The position numbers were made by a program, and so were the translations under genes. Under the pieces are notes generated by a model. The model saw nothing but the letters and a program-made list of their open reading frames with translations. It did not search any database and had not been told where the DNA came from. From Agroathelia rolfsii (lineage: Eukaryota; Basidiomycota; Agaricomycetes; Amylocorticiales; Amylocorticiaceae), in contig JABRWF010000006.1 of assembly GCA_018343915.1 (NCBI GenBank), positions 3,534,001 through 3,598,000 of the forward strand: DNA of 64,000 nt, given 5' to 3'. Below, in pieces: positions 1 through 11,725 of this stretch. Positions within the stretch are counted from its first letter, which is position 1, and each line of letters opens with the position of its first letter.

Positions 1-212
1 ATATATAATATGTCACATTGACTAGCTGTCACATGATGGCCAGTCATGCAGTAACTAGTCACATAACTTGCTTAGTTATCAGGGTGATTATGTAATGTTT
101 ATGTAATATACAAGTTACATATAAAAAAAATAGAGAAAAATCAGGAAAAATTCAGAAAAATAGTAAGAAATTCTAAATAAATTTATAGTACAACAAGCGT
201 CTTGTAACACAG
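1..212 (+). repeat. Copy 1 of a ~200-bp terminal-repeat unit, cut by the window edge
   Basis: The unit runs from alternating AT through repeated TCACATGA/AGTCAT words to an A-rich tract (around 122-180) and ends near CTTGTAACA. It recurs in inverse orientation at 1868-2062 and in direct orientation at 4006-4213. Its left end may extend beyond the window. Confidence 0.85.
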
Positions 213-1867
213 CTGATGATATAATGATTGCACCATCATGCTTAGTCATCTATTTATACTATATTTGGCATTCCTTTCTATTTCTGTCTCTATACACAGA
301 CCATTCAGAAGTATACAGACTACCCCTAAAACTTATATAAGGACCCTATAACACTCCCTAAAGGCCTTAGCTTTGACCTTTTGCCTTCAGGTATATAAAT
401 AAGCATGTACATCTCTTTTTACTATTTACTAACATATTTGCCTTTAGGCTCATTGTCCTAGCCCTCTCACCCTTGCCCTCTCTTTATGCCTTGTCAGCCT
501 AGGGGTTGTATAAGGACCTAAGCAAGCTATAGAACAAGCTATATTGCTTGTCTCCTCCTTTCTATATCAAGTCCCTTATGTTAAGCTATTGTAGTTCTTG
601 GTTGTATAGTGTGGCTATATGCTAGCTCACAAGTTACCTATTATGAAGCAAATACTTACTTGTAAAGAAAAGTGCAGGCTTTGAGTTGTTCCTAAGATAA
701 GGCAGGGTTTCCTAGGATAGGAAGCGATTAGTAACTTTGCTATACTGAAGATAAGACTATAGCCAGTGTCCCTTTGAGACTACCTACTTGTTTTCCCTTT
801 AGGAAAGGCTTGTTGTCTTATAGTAGACTTAGTAAGTCTGTTGGTGAAGTTAGTACTCTAGGAGCTAGTCTTGTAGACTATTTAACTCACTATTTTCGAG
901 TGAAATAACTTGTCATTTCCAGCCAAATTTGCTGGTGCTTATATAATACAAAATATTCTAATTTCTACAAGATTAGTAAGCCAACTCTGTGCTTATCTAA
1001 TCCGCTTAGTAAGAAGGATTGCTTACAAATCAGCTTATAAATCAGCTTAGTAATATTCCTATTTGCTGAATAATATGCTTGGTAAGCAATCTGTGTGCTT
1101 AGTAAGTAATTTGTATAGTATTAGTAAGTAAAATGTCTATTGATCTCAATATCCTATTATTAGATCTGTATTAGTAATATTTTATAAATATTACTAATAT
1201 TATGAATTTGCTTAGTAAATATTTTGGTGATTTATAAGCAAGGATCTAGGGCGTGAAAAATCAATTAGTAATATTCACAATGATTATTGAGAAATGAATA
1301 TTTAAATGGAATTGTTTAATATTTATGAAAAAGATATTCATAAATGATAAAGTCAAGTGACTTCAGATATGATAATCTTATCTCTGATAAGATTAGATAT
1401 AATGAAATATTGAAAATATTAAATAAAAGAATATATGCATATTATTTCAATGAATATATGCATGTAAAGAATTGTTAATATCTCAACAATGAACAGTTGT
1501 AAAATCATGAAATAAATAATCATGTATGATATGATGTTAGATGATTATTTGAAGTATTCATTGGAATTATTGGAAAGATATGAAGCCTGTAAATATTCAA
1601 TCTTTCAACACCTTAATAAATTGAGGCAAAGTATAACTTAGGGTTGTTACCCTCTAAGAAAGAATCTAAGCATTTTAGAGTTTTTAGCACTCCCTTCTTT
1701 ACTAAGCAAGCAGTAATAAGCCATTAGCTAATAGTAGCCTTTAGTGGAAAGTCTTCTAGACTTGGAGTATATCTTTGGGACCTAGTAGTGGTACATTGTT
1801 CTGTTTGTGGTATGAGTAGAGGTTACCTTTGTTATTTAGATAGTCAAGAGTATAAGCCTTGACACCT

Positions 1868-2062
1868 GATGTTACAAGATGCTTGTTGTACTATAAATTT
1901 ATTTAGAATTTCTTACTATTTTTCTGAATTTTTCCTGATTTTTCTCTATTTTTTGATATATAACTTGTATATTATATAATCACCTTAATGACTAAGCAAG
2001 TTATGTGACTAGTCACTGCATGACTGTCCATCATATGACAGCTAATCATATGACATATTATA
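1868..2062 (-). repeat. Copy 2 of the ~200-bp unit, inverted
   Basis: This is the reverse complement of 1-212 with scattered, mostly transition-like differences. With copy 1 it bounds a ~2.06 kb segment with ~200-bp terminal inverted repeats. With copy 3 it bounds a second ~2.35 kb segment. Confidence 0.85.
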
Positions 2063-4005
2063 TATGTACAAGTCTAGAACATAGGCCCAGACCATAACAT
2101 CATAATAGACTCATTATAATGCAATATTATACCATACTTAGCACCCCTGTGCACAGACTATGTACTAGTGCATAGACCAGGTAGAATTAGTATATAACCC
2201 TGTAGTGCTCCTACCTAAAGACTTAGATTCATTCTCTTTGTCTTTAGGTAAGTATAAGTAGTGCCATGTATTAAGTAATAACTAACATAATAAAAACTTT
2301 GTTTTCAGAGTCACTTCACTCTAGGCTTACAGAGCCTGTCCCCCTCCTTTTTTCTCTCCCTCCTCCCCTCCAAATCCTCTCTGCTCTGTGCTAGAAGGTT
2401 GTAAGTGCACTCCATGCTACTTATAGAAGAGACTTGCTTAGTATAGTCTCCGTGTATGCACATAAGACAGGTCTGGCCCTAGTAGTGACTATTTGTATCT
2501 GCAATAATATAACATACATAGTGCTTAGTGCACTCAAGCAAGTAAAGGCTCTGCCCTATACTTATCAAGGTTAAGATACCCTAATACCTACTTGTATATA
2601 CAAGAACACTAGTGTCTCAACAATAGCCTTTGCTTAAAAGTCTAGTAGACTTGGAGTAAAGCCTAGGGATTGATGAGCTCTGGTATGAGTGATAATAAGG
2701 ACAGTATACAGGGAAGTATACATCCTTGCATTCTAAGCCTTAGGAGAAGTAAAATAACCATTACTAGTTACCCCATACCTTAGAGGGGTTTTTGTAGGCA
2801 TTAGTTGAGTTTTAGTGGCAAGAGTTAGGTATACTCTTGATACTTGACTCTTAATACCAAAACTCAACCAGAGCCTATATTAACCCCTATAAGGTATAGG
2901 GTAGCCTATAATGGCTTTTTTATAACTTCTAAGGCCTAGAAAGCAAGGATATACATGCCCTATATATAGTCTCTACTCTCACTCAAACTAGAGCCTTATT
3001 ATCACTAAGCTTTACTCTAAGTCTATAAGACTTTCAACCAAGATCTATAACTTGAACACTAATTATCTTATATATATAGATATATATACAGGGTATCTTA
3101 GCCTTGATAAATATAGGGCAAGCCTTTGTTTACTTAGATATACTAAGCACCAGATAGGTTTATAATCTACTTCTACAAGTAGCTAGCATAAAGCCTAAGC
3201 CTGTATTATACAGAGTACATATAGAGGAGTATAGAGCACCCTCTAAACAATAGATAGTATCAAGAGCACACCTGACTCTTGCCACCAAAACTCAACCAAA
3301 GTCCATAGAAACCCCTCAAAGGTATAGGGTAGGCAGTAAGGCCTTTTTTACTCTTCTCAGGACTTGGGATGTAGGGGTGTACACTTCTCTATGCCCTGTC
3401 TCTACTCTTATATAAACTCAAGCTTTTCTATTACCAGGCTTTACTCTAAGTCTACAAGACTTTTAAGTGAGGTCTATAGTCAAGATACAAGTTATCTTGT
3501 GTATGCAGATAGAGGTTGAGGTATCTTAACCCTGGCCAACTAGACGTAAAGCTTTTATTGGGGCAAGTGCACTAAGTATGATGTGGTTTGTATTATTGCT
3601 AATGCAAATAATCACCCAGAGGGCTGGACCTATCTTATGTATGTATACAAGGGTAGTACTAAGCACACCCTTACTATAAGTAGCACTGAGCACACTTGTA
3701 ACCTCCTAGCACAAAGCAGAGAGGATTTAGAGAGGGGAGGAAAGGAGGAGATAGGCTCTGAAGACAAAGTTTTATTATGTTAGTTAATTATATAATACAA
3801 AGCACTACTATGCTTACCTGAAGACAAAGAGAATGAATCTAGGGTCTTTAGGTAGAGACACTACAGGGTTATATACTAATTCTACCTGGTCTGTACACCT
3901 GGTATATGGTCTATACATGGTAATGCTAAGTATAATGTGATATTGCACCATAATGAATCTATGATGATGTCATAGTCTAGACCTATGCTCTAGGCCTTGC
4001 TTACA
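2063..4005. repeat. Large imperfect inverted repeat with an internal third copy
   Basis: The left arm (about 2063-2855) matches the reverse complement of about 3225-4005. Shared landmarks include the CTTTGTCTTTAGGTA region near 2237, paired with 3815-3835, and the TTAAGATACC region near 2570, paired with about 3530. The centre (about 2855-3190) is another copy in the orientation of the right arm. Together with the flanking 200-bp units the whole 1868-4213 segment is one long degenerate palindrome. Confidence 0.75.
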
Positions 4006-4213
4006 TAATATATTATATGACTAGTAGTCACATAATGGCCAGTCATATGATGACTGGTTACATGACTTACTTAGTCATTAGAGTGCTTATGTAATGTCCA
4101 CTTATATAATATACATATTATATACCAACAAATCAAGAAAAATCAGGAAAAATTCGGAAAAATAATAGGAAATTCTAAATAAATTTATAGTACATCAATC
4201 AACTCGTAACAAC
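4006..4213 (+). repeat. Copy 3 of the ~200-bp unit, direct
   Basis: It is a direct copy of 1-212, including the ATCAGGAAAAATTC core followed by AAATTCTAAATAAATTTATAG and ending near 4213 at CTCGTAACAAC. It is more diverged than copy 2. Confidence 0.8.
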
Positions 4214-4539
4214 AGTTACACAGGAACTGCAGTATATGCTACTGTTATAGGTCTATAGCAATAAATAATAATACTATAAATACTATGAATACTATGAATA
4301 GTTTCTATGGAATTATTAGTAAGATTTAATCACTTCTCTAGCCTAATCCAAGGCTAGAAGTAACACTCTCAGGGTTGGAAACCCTGAGGTTAACTATGGA
4401 ATGGTGAACTATGACTTATAATAGCTTTGACTATAACTTAGACTTACAGGAAAATAATACAGAGGTAAGGAAATATTCTCAGAGCTAGTAGTAGTTTGTG
4501 ATGGGACTTTAGGCAAGGGCAAAGATAATAGAATTGACA

Positions 4540-5265
4540 AAAGAGGTCTGTAAGATGGGGAACATCTCTTAGACCTTAAAGGTTTAAATACATGATGGTA
4601 TACTATTGTTCTCTAGATTGCTATGCTCTCCTGGCTTCTAACCCTTACTAAATACTCCAATATAACTCCTAGAATCCTCCTTGATTGTTTCAGTAATTAT
4701 CATGATGTGTTGTGGTTCCTATGTAACTGTGATAGTGCCTAGAAGATAGAAAATGTAAAGTTACGCTCTTTTGTGTGATGTAATGCATGACATATCACAA
4801 CCAATGCAATAGTGAAAGGGAGCAGAAACAATGATATACCTTCTTCTAAGCCTTGGACTTAGAATTAAGCTATGATCAAATAATAAACTATGGTTTACTG
4901 TAATATACTATGAGATGCTATATATCATAGCCTCTATACTATGATTTGTAGCTTAATAATAATAATATTAAATACCTGAGTAATTCTATGGTTATTCTGA
5001 GTATATACTGAAAGATCATGGGTATATACTTGGTAAACCTAAATATATGCTTATTAAACATGAATAAATGCTATAGTTTCTATGGCATGGTATAACTATG
5101 GTTGTGATAGCTACTAAACTTTGAAACAATCAAGGAGGAACTTAGGATCATTACTGGATTATTTGGTAAGAGTTAGAAGTCAAGAAAGTGCACCAAAGTA
5201 GATAATAATAGCATACAAGCATGTATTTAAGCTACTAGAGTCTAAGAGATGTCCTCTATCTCATA
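4540..5265. repeat. Second inverted-repeat pair (about 4550-4710 / 5095-5260)
   Basis: The segment around 4560-4710 (AAGATGGGGAACATCTC ... CCTCCTTGATTGTTTC) reappears in reverse complement at about 5115-5260 (GAAACAATCAAGGAGGA ... AAGAGATGTCC). A further short match to the arm (GACAAAAGAGGTC, near 4537) appears inverted near 6220. The spacer has no coding potential. This is probably a degenerate MITE or nested element of a family different from the 200-bp unit. Confidence 0.65.
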
Positions 5266-5699
5266 GATGTTATGAGATGGCAGACATGCTATTGTAGGAT
5301 AGCTGATATATTTTCTGTGTAAATAGATATATTTCTATGGGTTGGCAATATGCCTCTAATTTTTCCTTATTTTTCTCTATTTTTCTTATGTTTTTATCTT
5401 TTGATTTAAGTATACAGGATATACTTCTTTATTTTCTAGTTTCTTGTTGTATTGTTTACATGGTACTATGTTACATTTAGATATGATTCTAGATCTTTTG
5501 ATGTACATCATTGATTTCCTTCTTTAATCATTGATACTTCTTTCATCTTTGATCTTTTCTCATACTATACTTCTGTTCTAACTCCATTAATCCTTTTCCT
5601 TTCCTTTCTTCTATTTCCCTTGATGTAGAGTTAAGGACTATTCTTAGAATACTTGTAACTAGTATATAAAGGCCTGCCCTTAGGGCCTTTGCAATCCAG

Positions 5700-5760
5700 C
5701 TTAACCACTTTGCCTTTGTCTTTATCTTTGTCTTTATCTTTGTCTCTGCCCTTATTACTT
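5700..5760 (+). repeat. Short tandem repeat of a 12-bp TTTGTCTTTATC unit
   Basis: Between about 5708 and 5752 the words CTTTGTC and CTTTATC alternate with a 12-bp period before degenerating. It lies inside the CpG-depleted block and has no visible function. Confidence 0.6.
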
Positions 5761-6504
5761 GTCTGCCTTAGTGCTTTGCTCTGTGCTTAGTACTCTGTCT
5801 TAGTCTCTTTGGGCTTCTTCTCTTGCAGCTACCTATATAAGCTTATAAGAGGAGTGTGCTAGTCAGCAACCTATATGAGCTGTGCTATGCCTTATCCCTT
5901 AGTGGTGCTCACTCACACTTATCCCCACTCTCTCTTTTTTGTGTTTTATCACTCTTCCCACCATCATAATACACCTGGACCCCAAGGTTAAGGGGATATA
6001 AACAAGTCCCATCTAGTTAAGGGACTATAAAGATACTAGATTGTTGAGTGTTGCTTGGGAAAGTGACCTTACTTGTAGGAGACCTTGCATTCAGGTCTTA
6101 AAACATAGATAGCACCTCCCAGCTAGGGAAGGATAAAGATATTAGTATGGTTCCTTTGCCAGCCTTCCAGGCTAGTCTGGTTAGGTTTGGCTAAGTTATG
6201 AGGATCTCATGACAATAGACCTCTTTTGTCAAATTGTATCTTTGTTTTCATAGTCTCTAATTACTCTCTGCTATACTATTAGGGTCTGGATTGACCCTAG
6301 TTATTTTATCTCTCCATAGTGTACTCTGTCCATAGACCTATAACAAGTAAAGGCTAACTTGTTCCTTTTGTGTATTCTTACAATTTAATAACTAAGAGTG
6401 TAACTCTTGGCTATATTCATAATATAACTTAGTAATAGTAAGTATATACTGTAAAATCATAGATGTATGCTATAGTATAACACAATATAGGTTGTGACAG
6501 ATTA

Positions 6505-6605
6505 GGCTATTAGCCAATCTATGCCTATATATAGAAATATATAGGAATATATAGATATATATACACAGTATATAAGAATATATGATATATATATATGTAT
6601 ATTGG
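6505..6605. repeat. AT-rich TATATA low-complexity tract
   Basis: Runs of TATATA and GAATATATA words mark the right border of the repeat block. The first gene-like sequence begins about 330 bp further right. Confidence 0.7.
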
Positions 6606-6931
6606 CTACACTATACAGGATTTTGTCCACTTTAGACAAGGATATATGCTGGCTCATGTCAGCGGCTCCAGCAGAAATCATTCATTTGCATCTTATTAGA
6701 TAGGAATTTATGCTATTCAAAATTTAACTGGTGTTGATGAGGTCCCTTGCTAGTTAGATGGCTGATTGAATCATCAATATTAGTTTTAGTATGCTGATTG
6801 GTATCCGGTGTATATACTAATGACAGAATACATCATACTCCAAGTGTCAGTGGAATCACTACCCAGGTCACAAAACTGTCCTCAAGAGCGATCTTTACCC
6901 TTTCAAATTCAATCAATTCAAGTCTTTTTGT

Positions 6932-8608
6932 CTATTTGTGATATGCCCCAAGCTCAAGTGCATTGTTCACGTCTTTACTTCTCAACGCGACCCAATCCTG
7001 ATATGCCGCCGTCATCTCGACGATAAACGCTTGACCTTCGGGGCTGTGGAACCCTTGGATGGGGTAGTTGTACGGGTCGACTACGGGTGTGAGCCAGCCA
7101 GATGGGTCGAAGTGTGTAAGTGGGGTGCAGAGGGCGGTAGGGGCGGAGGAAGAGGAGCTCGCGGTGGCGGATGCGCAGGAGGGATAGGAAGAAGAGAAAG
7201 AGCTGACGGCAGAAAGCGCCTTGCGACTTAGCTCAGCCTGCGGGATGTGCTTGTATACATTCACCAGCGTGGCAAGCCGATAGACGGTGCTAGCAAGCAA
7301 TGCCGTCGACGAGGCATCGTAGAATGTGTTGCTGTTGTCGGGGTAATTCCGGAAGATGTATGTATCATCCTACAATAGTAAAATTATCACAATTTAATGA
7401 TCATGAACCAGACGGAACATCTATCAGAAATCACCAAAACGACGACGGCAGGCATATGATAAAATTCAATCTATACTTACTAAATGTGAATATATGCTAT
7501 TGTGAATTCCTTCAATCCAGATCTGGAGATTGTGCTGTTCTGATTTGAATCGGTGGGTGAATTGTGACCGTTTGATCGTTGCTAGAACACGAAGCATCCC
7601 GGCTGCTGCCCAGCCGTTGCCTTCAGTGCACGTATAAATGTATCCATGGTCAGCAACAGAGTAGTTAGTACCAGAAAGAACATACCTGTAGCCCAATGGC
7701 CAGGATCCTGGTTCACCGGTCCAAACTCAATATGCTTCCACATTGACCCCAACGACGAATTTGAAGACACGAGATAATTACGATAGAGTCTAATTTGATT
7801 ATAACTTTCCGAGATCAGACTATCATTGTTTGTTAGGACGCCATAGTAGGCCAAGAAAGGTGGAACCATATAAACGAAATCGGACCAGAGTTGAAGGTAT
7901 TGTGTGCGATGTGATATAGCTTCCAAACACATCAGTATGAATGAATTACTAACTCTATACTGATTGTTGCAGACGCGTACCTCCGTCTGGTGTCTTTGGA
8001 ACCTTCCACATCAAATAATCGAGCTGATCTTGCGCCGCACCGACGTAATCCTCCCCAGTCTGACCAGTCCAGTTGGCAAGCAAGACGGCAACGCCAATGG
8101 AGGCTGGATCTGCTGCCGAGTCATCTGATACAAGCGGCTGAGGGCCCTGGATACCACCATTGGACGTCGATCTGTTTGCGACTGTTGTTTTTGCAACTGC
8201 CGGTTTCAAAATTCACAAGTCAGCCGAGTGGGGATGTCAGTCTCCCCTTTTATTTGGTGTGAAGATGTTTGCGATGAGGCTTACTGGATAAAATGGGGGC
8301 CATAGCAGCCGCCAAATCAGACGGGACAACAGTAGGTGGGGGTAAACTGGCTGAGTTGGGAGATACCACGGAGAAGAGAGGCGCTGAGTATTCCAGCAGC
8401 GCTTGGGCACGCGTTCCAAGCTCCCATCTGTGTCATCCGGACCGTATCAGAGATAATATGCCAGATTTAAAGTGGTACAAGCATACGGCTGCTGAGCACC
8501 AATGGCGAGATCGTTTATGACAACCTGCAAGTCCTGACTGCTCAACGTATGAGCACGGGAAATGGAGGCCCCTCCCAAGAGCAGTTTCAAGCAGAGAGTA
8601 AATCGCAT
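6932..8608 (-). CDS. Secreted six-hairpin glycosidase, GH105/GH88-like
   Basis: Six exons (8608-8487, 8427-8285, 8196-7981, 7919-7686, 7620-7481, 7369-6932) join in phase into 430 residues. It starts with a short hydrophobic signal peptide (MRFTLCLKLLLGGASIS), so the product should be secreted. The central LWSDFVYMVPPFLAYYG at about residue 171 matches the GH105 segment with the catalytic Asp, and HWATGNGW near 236 matches the conserved W-x-x-GNGW motif. These are the marks of an alpha/alpha six-barrel unsaturated glucuronyl/galacturonyl hydrolase, an enzyme that removes unsaturated uronic acids from pectic oligosaccharides. Substrate is not predictable here. An in-frame ATG at 8629 is possible but would bury the signal peptide. 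The 3' end lies 330 bp from the silent repeat block. Confidence 0.88.
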
Positions 8609-8629
8609 AATCCCCTTTCTGAACATCAA

Positions 8630-9699
8630 AACTATGCGAATGGGGGGGGGGAGGAAGCGTAGAGAAAACTTTTTGAAAAGTATTAGGTCGACTTGCGTAT
8701 TGTCCAGAGAGATCGGATTTCAAGTTGAGAGGTCATGGCATAGTAGGTAGTATGCACATTTATGTAGCCTCATTGGCAGCGTGGTCACTAAGATGGCTTG
8801 ATAATAGTATAACACGCCCGAGGTGCTGGCTACGGAGAATTTATCACAAGAAAGTAAAAAATCACTATAATCAATGAATAACAAAAATCAATATAAAAGA
8901 TACAAGGTGAAATGACGACTAGAAGCCAAATGCATACATGTATATTAATCCAAATCTTAGATCCACTTAGCGGATGCATATTTCTATATAGACATAAATA
9001 TAGGGGCACACAAATGCGGAATTGGAGGATTAATATGGTATTATGTCATTTCGGAGACCTGAAACTGGCAACTTGAACATAAACATAAACCTACCATTCT
9101 TTCCTGCCAAAATATTTCACTGTTAGAAGCAACATGATCATTCATGCACTGGCATATATAAAGTGATACAGAGGTATCTCTCAACAAACAATCTAATTTA
9201 TGTCTTTTTTTCAAACCGGGTTATTTAGAGTAATTATAAGAGATTCGGTACAAGTAAACATCACGTAATAATTATTCAATGGGAGAAGGAAATCAAATGA
9301 GTATCCCCTTTTACGATTTCCTTTACCCAAGTAAAACATTCGATAGAGAGGAAGGCGAATGCACGGATGACACATAGACTTTAGCATTCAAGTAATTTCC
9401 CATGTGATATTGAGAGATGTATTCACCGTGTATAAGCAGCTTAAAGTGGCATAATGCATATGGTTGCATTTCATTTTTCATTCCATTTTTGGAGTCTGCG
9501 CAGGCTCTTCTAAAGCCGATTTGCAGTCATGTATTCAGGTGCATGAGTCCTGCTACTTGAAATGGAAAGTATATCCCCCCCCCCCCCCCCGCAAGGCTGA
9601 GATGGCTTATAGAGCCTGGCAGACGTATCACGATTCCATGCCAAAAACTAAATCTTTCGTGATTTCCAAGGCACTTCCAAGCAGTAATTCCATAAATAT
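8630..9699. other. Intergenic region between GH105-like gene and MFS gene
   Basis: About 1.1 kb of AT-rich sequence with no supportable gene. It includes a G-run at about 8641-8650 next to the glycosidase start and a long C homopolymer at about 9577-9590. It should contain the GH105 promoter (right of 8608) and the MFS 3' region (left of 9700). Confidence 0.6.
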
Positions 9700-11383
9700 C
9701 TACCCCGTCTTGGTCTTTAATCTTCTCCATAAGGTGAGATACATAATGGCTCCAATCACAACCACAGCAATCTGAACCAAGATATAGTTGATCATGCCAA
9801 CCCTGACACCAGAGCCTCCCCATACGGCGCCAAGCACACGCCCAACAAACGAACTGTACTCGATTATCTAGTAGTAAAAAGGAAACGCACATTGATGTCC
9901 CTTGAGCACAGAAAGGGTAAGGGTAAGATCCACTTACTAGTGCCATGCTCAAATTCCACTCCGGCGGCACCTGCTTCGACAGCAGACTTGTTGTCACAGT
10001 ACTCGAGAGATTGAACCCAAGCGCGATCAAGAACCAGCAGACGAAGAAGCTCCCAACGTTGACAGTATGCGTCGCTAACGTAGCCAGCATGATTACCAAC
10101 CCAGTAAAACCCAGTCCGGAACCAGTCGCAAGAATACGGCGGTCCTGGATCCTTCTCGCAACGATAACATTTAAGAACAGGAGAGGGAATGAGGCTAGGC
10201 CCCCGAGAGCGATAAAGTTGCCAGCCGCAAAAGGCGAATAGTAGAATGGATTCGTCGAGCCGGTGTAGACGGGTATGTTGGCTTCCCATCCACCGAGAAT
10301 GAAGAAGCAGGTAAAGGATTGCCAGGACATACATGTCACCACGCCCCACTGAGCGGAAGTCATGCGGAAGACGGTCTGAGACGGCCGATCGTCTGATGAT
10401 GAATCTTGTGCAGTAGGTGGGTTCTGTTCGTATTCAGCGTGGTGATCGCGAAGTTCGATTACAGCGTTGACATTTCCTTGCGCAGCGCGAAGCGGCGGGA
10501 CATCTTCTAGGGTAAAGATGGAGATCAACAGGAAAATGAACCAAACGAGAGCCATGATCCATCCTGGACTGGTGTATCCATTAAAGATGTCATTGGAAAA
10601 GCCGACCTTGTACAGCAGCCCGCCCAAGAATGGGCCTGCGCTGAAGCCAAGACCCTGACCCACGACGAGCAAACCAGCAAGCTGCGTGCGCCGGCGGATA
10701 CCCACAATTCGGGCGTCGCTGCAGTAGCGCTTGTTGTACAGAAAATTGGTAAAAGCAATCCCACATATGAGTCGGCCGAGCAAGATAAAGTAGAGGTTGT
10801 GTACGTGATAGGCCAAGGCGTAGAAGATGTTGCCTATGATAGCGACGCTTATACCGATGTACATCGGTTTGCGATATTGACCTGATGCAAGTTTTTAAGA
10901 TTCGACGCAACAGAGAATAGCATTGAAAGGGAGTGCCTTGGTCTAATTTTATGAATGGAATCAAAGCAATTCCAGTGATGGCTGTCGGAATACCAATGAC
11001 GAGACCAGAGAAAGTCGATGTTCCGCCCAAATAGTTAGCATAGCTAAGAACCAGAGCTCATATAGCGATCGGCACGAAAAAGTATCAGGAAATGTACGAA
11101 CAGATCAGAGGAAGATACAATAATAAAGAAAGTAATCTGCAAATATCATGAAAATGACTGAAAACGAGGGAAAGGCAGCTTTGCATACTTGATAGAGGGT
11201 ATTTGACAAAAGTACCGTAGCTAGAGATAGACGCTTGGGTAGCTTGAATTCATCATTATCTGGGCGAGATGGTTGGCGAGGGATAGAGAGACTCGAAGCC
11301 AGTCTCTGGAAAGCAGTAGGTCTCCGTCGAGTCGTATGGTCCAACACAGTTGAGACAGCCGTAAACGCATCTGAGCCAGACAT
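9700..11383 (-). CDS. Major facilitator superfamily transporter
   Basis: Five exons (11383-11189, 11136-11102, 11043-10937, 10881-9938, 9867-9700) give an in-phase 482-residue protein. It is rich in hydrophobic helices: two half-domains of about six helices each, separated by a hydrophilic loop (ELRDHHAEYEQNPPTAQ). The segment LLGRLICGIAF after helix 3 and the ARIVGIRRRTQLAGLLVVGQ stretch fit fungal MFS general transporters. The 35-nt second exon is needed to restore helix 1 (TFFIIVSSSDLYANYLGG). The third intron (10882-10936) starts with GC instead of GT; no GT donor keeps the frame. Substrate is unknown. The gene is divergent from ARH1 with a 342-bp shared promoter. Confidence 0.88.
10882..10936 (-). 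other. Non-canonical GC-AG intron in the MFS gene
   Basis: The 55-nt intron begins GCACTC and ends CATCAG. Removing it joins IPFIKLDQ to GQYRKPMYIG in frame. No GT donor near the boundary restores the frame. Confidence 0.7.
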
Positions 11384-11725
11384 GATCGTGGTTTGTTGAG
11401 AGGCACGCTAACCCATTGGTCAAGCTCCTAGCATAGGATATCATGCTATATTATGGCATGCCGTGGCGGCATCGCTATCGAGAGAAGTTGAATGGAGCGT
11501 TCTGCCTGCCTATCCTCACGTGAGTCTCGGTGTGCACGTGATCCTAAGTCAGGCGAACCAAATCAGTATTGTGTCATGTCCGGTTTCTTCGGGTGAGTCA
11601 CCGGCCGATCCACTGCTTCATTTGCGGTTATAACTTCAAGTTGTAGCCTGAGGTATGCCAGTGGCCAACAGCACATTTCAAGCATCCGAGTCACTATTAG
11701 TATATCCTGACCGCCTTGGACAGCT
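11384..11725. promoter_or_regulatory. Divergent promoter MFS/ARH1 with paired CACGTG boxes
   Basis: The 342 bp separate the MFS ATG (11383, -) from the ARH1 ATG (11726, +). Two CACGTG E-boxes sit at 11517-11522 (within the palindrome TCACGTGA) and 11535-11540, 18 bp apart. CACGTG is bound by bHLH factors such as Cbf1/Pho4 in yeasts; the factor here is unknown. Confidence 0.5.

Larger units (their letters stand above)
1..6600. repeat. CpG-depleted AT-rich repeat block (decayed transposon DNA)
   Basis: No credible gene is visible; the only open frame above 60 codons (3583-3783, +) lies inside an inverted-repeat arm. By eye there are only about a dozen CG dinucleotides in 6.6 kb, whereas the sequence right of about 6900 is CG-rich. 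TG/CA and TA are abundant. The block is made of repeated and inverted units described in separate entries. The pattern fits cytosine-methylated, deaminated transposon DNA at a heterochromatic site; that mechanism is inference. Confidence 0.8.

Noticed and set aside
3583..3783. 66-codon + frame in the repeat block
   Set aside because: It lies inside the right arm of the large inverted repeat, has no motif, and its mirrored copy is not open.
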